NCBI GenBank assembly: GCA_902362805.1
Contig: CABIXY010000004.1
Coordinates: 248,001-312,000, forward strand
Reading direction: 5' to 3'
Length of the DNA: 64,000 nucleotides
Source of the DNA: Eubacteriaceae bacterium
Lineage (GTDB): Bacteria > Bacillota > Clostridia > Peptostreptococcales > Anaerovoracaceae
The position numbers and the translations under genes are program-made. Every line of letters starts with the position of its first letter. Within the stretch, counting starts at the first letter, position 1. A model generated the notes under the pieces. It saw nothing but the letters and a program-made list of their open reading frames with translations, searched no databases and was not told where the DNA came from. Below, in pieces: positions 61,979 through 64,000 of this stretch.

Positions 61979-62707
61979 TCAAAATATGGCTTTCATGGCC
62001 TCTTCCAATGTGGAACTGTACGCCTGGCGAATATCGTCGCATGGCGCGTTCATGGTCACCTGCCCCTCTTTCAATACGATGACCGAATCAAACAATCTCT
62101 CAATCTCCGAAATCAGATGTGTTGCTACTAAAATTGTCCCTTTTGAATCAAAGTTTTCTAAAATGGTATCCAGTACGTTATCCCTGGCTGCCACATCCAC
62201 CCCGCCCAGAGGTTCGTCAAGCAGATAGAGCCTGGCGTCTCGCGCCATGGCAAAACTGATCTGCACCTTATCAATCATACCTTTGGACATCTCTTTAAAT
62301 TCCTTCTTCGCGCTGATTTCAAATTTGTCCAGAAGCTCCATAAATCGATCCCGGTTAAAGTCCTCAAAGAAGTCTACATAGATTTCCACAATGTCTTCCG
62401 CTGTCCTGTTCAAAGAAAATGCCGGCCGGTCGGGAAGGTATGCGACATGTGCTTTGCTCTGCGCTCCCGGTCTCTGTCCGTCAATCAGCACCGTTCCACT
62501 ATAGGTCGTATAAAGCCCCGCTAAAATCTTCAGCAATGTGGTCTTTCCGCTGCCATTAGGTCCCAAAAGTCCGATAATCCTGCCTTCAGGAATTTCCAGA
62601 TTGACATCTTTCAGAGCCTGCACACCGCCGAAAGTTTTATTTAGATTTTCTACTCTTACAATCGGCGGATTTTCCACCAATCTCAATTTACGCTCTTCCA
62701 TATCCAA
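61979..62707 (-). CDS. ABC transporter ATP-binding protein
   Basis: A 242-residue ABC ATPase. Seen: Walker A GLLGPNGSGKTTLLK (about 50-64), a divergent signature FKEMSKGMIDKVQISFAMA (SKGM in place of LSGGQ), Walker B LYLLDEPLGGVDVAARD and switch His in ILVATHLISEIE. The SKGM signature is typical for ATPases of YtrB-like exporters controlled by a YtrA-type GntR regulator. It energises the two permeases downstream. Confidence 0.93.
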   Translation of the reverse strand: MDMEERKLRLVENPPIVRVENLNKTFGGVQALKDVNLEIPEGRIIGLLGPNGSGKTTLLKILAGLYTTYSGTVLIDGQRPGAQSKAHVAYLPDRPAFSLNRTAEDIVEIYVDFFEDFNRDRFMELLDKFEISAKKEFKEMSKGMIDKVQISFAMARDARLYLLDEPLGGVDVAARDNVLDTILENFDSKGTILVATHLISEIERLFDSVIVLKEGQVTMNAPCDDIRQAYSSTLEEAMKAIF

Positions 62708-62713
62708 TCCCTC

Positions 62714-63100
62714 TTACATCGCCTCAACCATTCCGTCAGTGTTCATATCAATCTCACGAAAAAATTCTTCGATCTGCTCCTTGCTGAATCCCAACTCTTT
62801 CATCTTCTGCAGGAATTCTTTTACAATTCTCTCCGCGGCCTCTTTTCTGACCTGATCAATAATTTCGGTGTCCGTTGTGACAAAACGTCCTGTGGTACGC
62901 TCTGAAATTAAAAGTCCTTCTCTTTCCAATTCCGCCAAAGCCCGCTGCATGGTGTTAGGGTTTACGCCAAAATCCTCCGCCAGCTCTCTCACCGACGCGA
63001 CCTTTGCTCCAGCAGCCAATTCCCCTGATACGATAGCGGCTCTGATCTTATCCATAATCTGCATGTAAATCGGCAGGTTTTCGTTTAACAGTTTATCCAT
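62714..63100 (-). CDS. GntR family regulator, YtrA type
   Basis: A 128-residue regulator with an N-terminal GntR winged HTH (LPIYMQIMDKIRAAIVSGELAAGAKVASVRELAEDFGVNPNTMQRALAELEREGLLISERTTGRFVT) and a short C-terminal helical part of about 50 residues, the YtrA subfamily plan. Such regulators repress linked ABC exporter operons and often respond to cell-envelope stress or antibiotics. It heads the operon, and a 22-base palindrome lies 27 bases upstream of its start. Confidence 0.93.
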   Translation of the reverse strand: MDKLLNENLPIYMQIMDKIRAAIVSGELAAGAKVASVRELAEDFGVNPNTMQRALAELEREGLLISERTTGRFVTTDTEIIDQVRKEAAERIVKEFLQKMKELGFSKEQIEEFFREIDMNTDGMVEAM

Positions 63101-63127
63101 AATAACCTCCTTTCCTCCTCTGTATTA

Positions 63128-63149
63128 TTGTATTATCTATTTAATACAA
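63128..63149 (-). promoter_or_regulatory. GntR/YtrA operator and operon promoter
   Basis: TTGTATTA-N6-TAATACAA, a perfect 22-base palindrome. On the minus strand TTGACT lies at 63168-63173, with TATTGT 17 bases later overlapping the palindrome, so a bound repressor would block the -10. Confidence 0.82.
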
Positions 63150-63410
63150 TAAGCCAATTTAGCAAAAAAGTCAATAGTTTTCTGCAAAAAGGCGGCAAAT
63201 GCAGAAAAATATGTTTCAAGACACTATCACGTTACAATCGACTTATGCTTTTTGGGTGTTTCCGAGCATTTTCGCATAACCGGACGACAATCTGAAAGCA
63301 CAACTTTATCGTAGATCGTGCATTCCTCATACCCCTACATGCTGACAGGCGATTCACTTCATAATAGATTATCGCTATTTTCAAAAATGCATCACATGAA
63401 TTGCAGCAAA
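63150..63410. other. Gene-free region before the GntR operon
   Basis: Apart from the promoter, a perfect 9-base inverted repeat TTTTCTGCA / TGCAGAAAA lies at about 63178-63208. No credible gene seen. Confidence 0.5.
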
Positions 63411-63438
63411 AAACGGAGTGAAATGAATCCCTCCGTTT
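63405..63438 (-). terminator. Terminator after the edge gene
   Basis: AAACGGAG (63411-63418) / CTCCGTTT (63431-63438) with a 12-base loop and T run on the minus strand, ten bases after the stop of the gene at 63449. Confidence 0.85.
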
Positions 63439-63448
63439 ATAATGCGCT

Positions 63449-64000
63449 CTAATCAAAATCAGCTTCATCCTCATCCCAGTTTTCTATATCATAAAGTTTC
63501 TCGTTCAGCACGTAGAAATATTCTGCAAAGCTGCTGTAGGCCTGTTGATCCAGCGCCTGGGGCACTGACAGATATGGAAACTGGAAACGCTTCAGACCAT
63601 ACCAGGCTGCGTTAATCTGGCCGCCCACTTCCTCTGACAAATCTCCCTCATCATTTTCCATATTTCGTCCCGCATCAAAGAGCAGATAGCCGCTGATCTT
63701 TTTTGCAGAGCGCGGGGCAGGTATCTCCAAATAGGCTCCGGGGAAGTATTCCTCATAAAATTCATCGGCATATTCTGGAATTGGCAGACTTTCTATTTCT
63801 GACGTATCGATATCCCGGCAAACCTCCTTGCCATCACTTTGGGTATAGATGAACCGTCCTTTATAGATGCCAGACGCATCTCCTTCGATGGTCAGAACAT
63901 CTCTCGAAAACTGTTTTTTGTTGTCCCGGCTGAACCACACCAACGTGATATATTGGTCGTAGTCCGTAAATCCAGCTACCGCAATCATCTTCGTATCCGC
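63449..64000 (-). CDS. Unrecognised acidic protein, 5' end beyond the window
   Basis: At least 183 codons are open to the right edge, with no stop, so the true start may lie outside; an internal ATG at 63988 has no clear ribosome site in view. The visible part is acidic and rich in aromatic residues: ITLVWFSRDNKKQFSRDVLTIEGDASGIYKGRFIYTQSDGKEVCRDIDTSE, then YADEFYEEYFPGAYLEIP, and a tail ENWDEDEADFD. No membrane helix. No family recognised. Confidence 0.7.
   Translation of the reverse strand, partial: ADTKMIAVAGFTDYDQYITLVWFSRDNKKQFSRDVLTIEGDASGIYKGRFIYTQSDGKEVCRDIDTSEIESLPIPEYADEFYEEYFPGAYLEIPAPRSAKKISGYLLFDAGRNMENDEGDLSEEVGGQINAAWYGLKRFQFPYLSVPQALDQQAYSSFAEYFYVLNEKLYDIENWDEDEADFD

Noticed and set aside
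63232..63474. Minus-strand reading frame of 80 codons
   Set aside because: Overlaps the end of the edge gene in another frame and the terminator; no ribosome site or family resemblance.

Overview
The window looks like chromosome of a strictly anaerobic, mid-GC Clostridia species (Firmicutes). Shine-Dalgarno sites are strong AGGAGG type. Gene content includes a glycyl radical enzyme, a radical SAM protein, an activator-dependent 2-hydroxyacyl-CoA dehydratase, a 4-hydroxybutyryl-CoA dehydratase, a butyryl-CoA dehydrogenase/Etf module and sigma-54 enhancer-binding regulators. This fits an amino-acid or hydroxy-acid fermenting, butyrate-forming organism, perhaps near the Anaerovorax/Emergencia group; the genus is inference only. 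No rRNA, tRNA, IS transposase, phage gene or CRISPR array was recognised.

Layout. 1-8 kb: uvrC (cut by the window edge), two D-Ala-D-Ala carboxypeptidases, an archaeal-type phosphoglycerate mutase, and serC divergent from serA. 8-11.5 kb: an M20 amidohydrolase under a clear sigma-54 promoter, its divergent enhancer-binding regulator with two matching palindromic sites, and an HTH-Uma2 fusion. 11.5-21.6 kb: an autoregulated XRE/membrane-protein operon, a potassium-type channel, two NlpC/P60-LysM-G5 cell-wall proteins, and a long minus-strand run rph-rdgB-yihY-radical SAM-DUF1287-DAG kinase-PAP2, then mntP.

21.6-23.2 kb has no credible gene. It holds a composite repeat island: a left array of ~91-bp hairpin units facing mntP, a central array of five 93-bp units, and a right array of 90-bp units facing a hydroxyacid dehydrogenase gene. 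Each outer unit carries a TATAAT-like box. This is the most unusual structure in the window.

23-37.5 kb: four NAD(P)-type dehydrogenase genes, a three-gene operon of glycyl radical enzyme, its activase and an NhaC-family transporter with a divergent AraC-type regulator interrupted by an in-frame TGA, an FMN-dependent hydroxyacid oxidoreductase, a Na/Ca exchanger and an AEC transporter. The glycyl radical enzyme has Cys-x-Gln where relatives usually have Cys-x-Glu, so its reaction is not assignable.

37.5-54.3 kb: a minus-strand catabolic operon acd-etfB-etfA-thl-hbd-crt-hadB-hadC-hadI-like activator-FabZ-like-CoA transferase-abfD. Downstream lie an enhancer-binding regulator with a nonsense codon and two decayed genes (thiolase, CoA transferase). 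Three sigma-54 promoters (before acd, before the regulator, before the decayed thiolase) each have an upstream palindrome of the form ATGC(A/G)-N4-(T/C)GCAT, so they probably form one local regulon. The pathway would bring 4-hydroxybutyryl-CoA and a 2-hydroxyacyl-CoA to enoyl-CoA (crotonyl-CoA), then either reduce it to butyryl-CoA or oxidise it to acetyl-CoA.

54.3-64 kb: a ferrous iron uptake operon (DUF2325, two FeoA, FeoB, FeoB-associated Cys-rich peptide) with DtxR-type boxes and a divergent DtxR/MntR-family regulator; then a GntR-controlled ABC operon that alternates permeases with WG-repeat proteins; and an unrecognised protein cut by the right edge.
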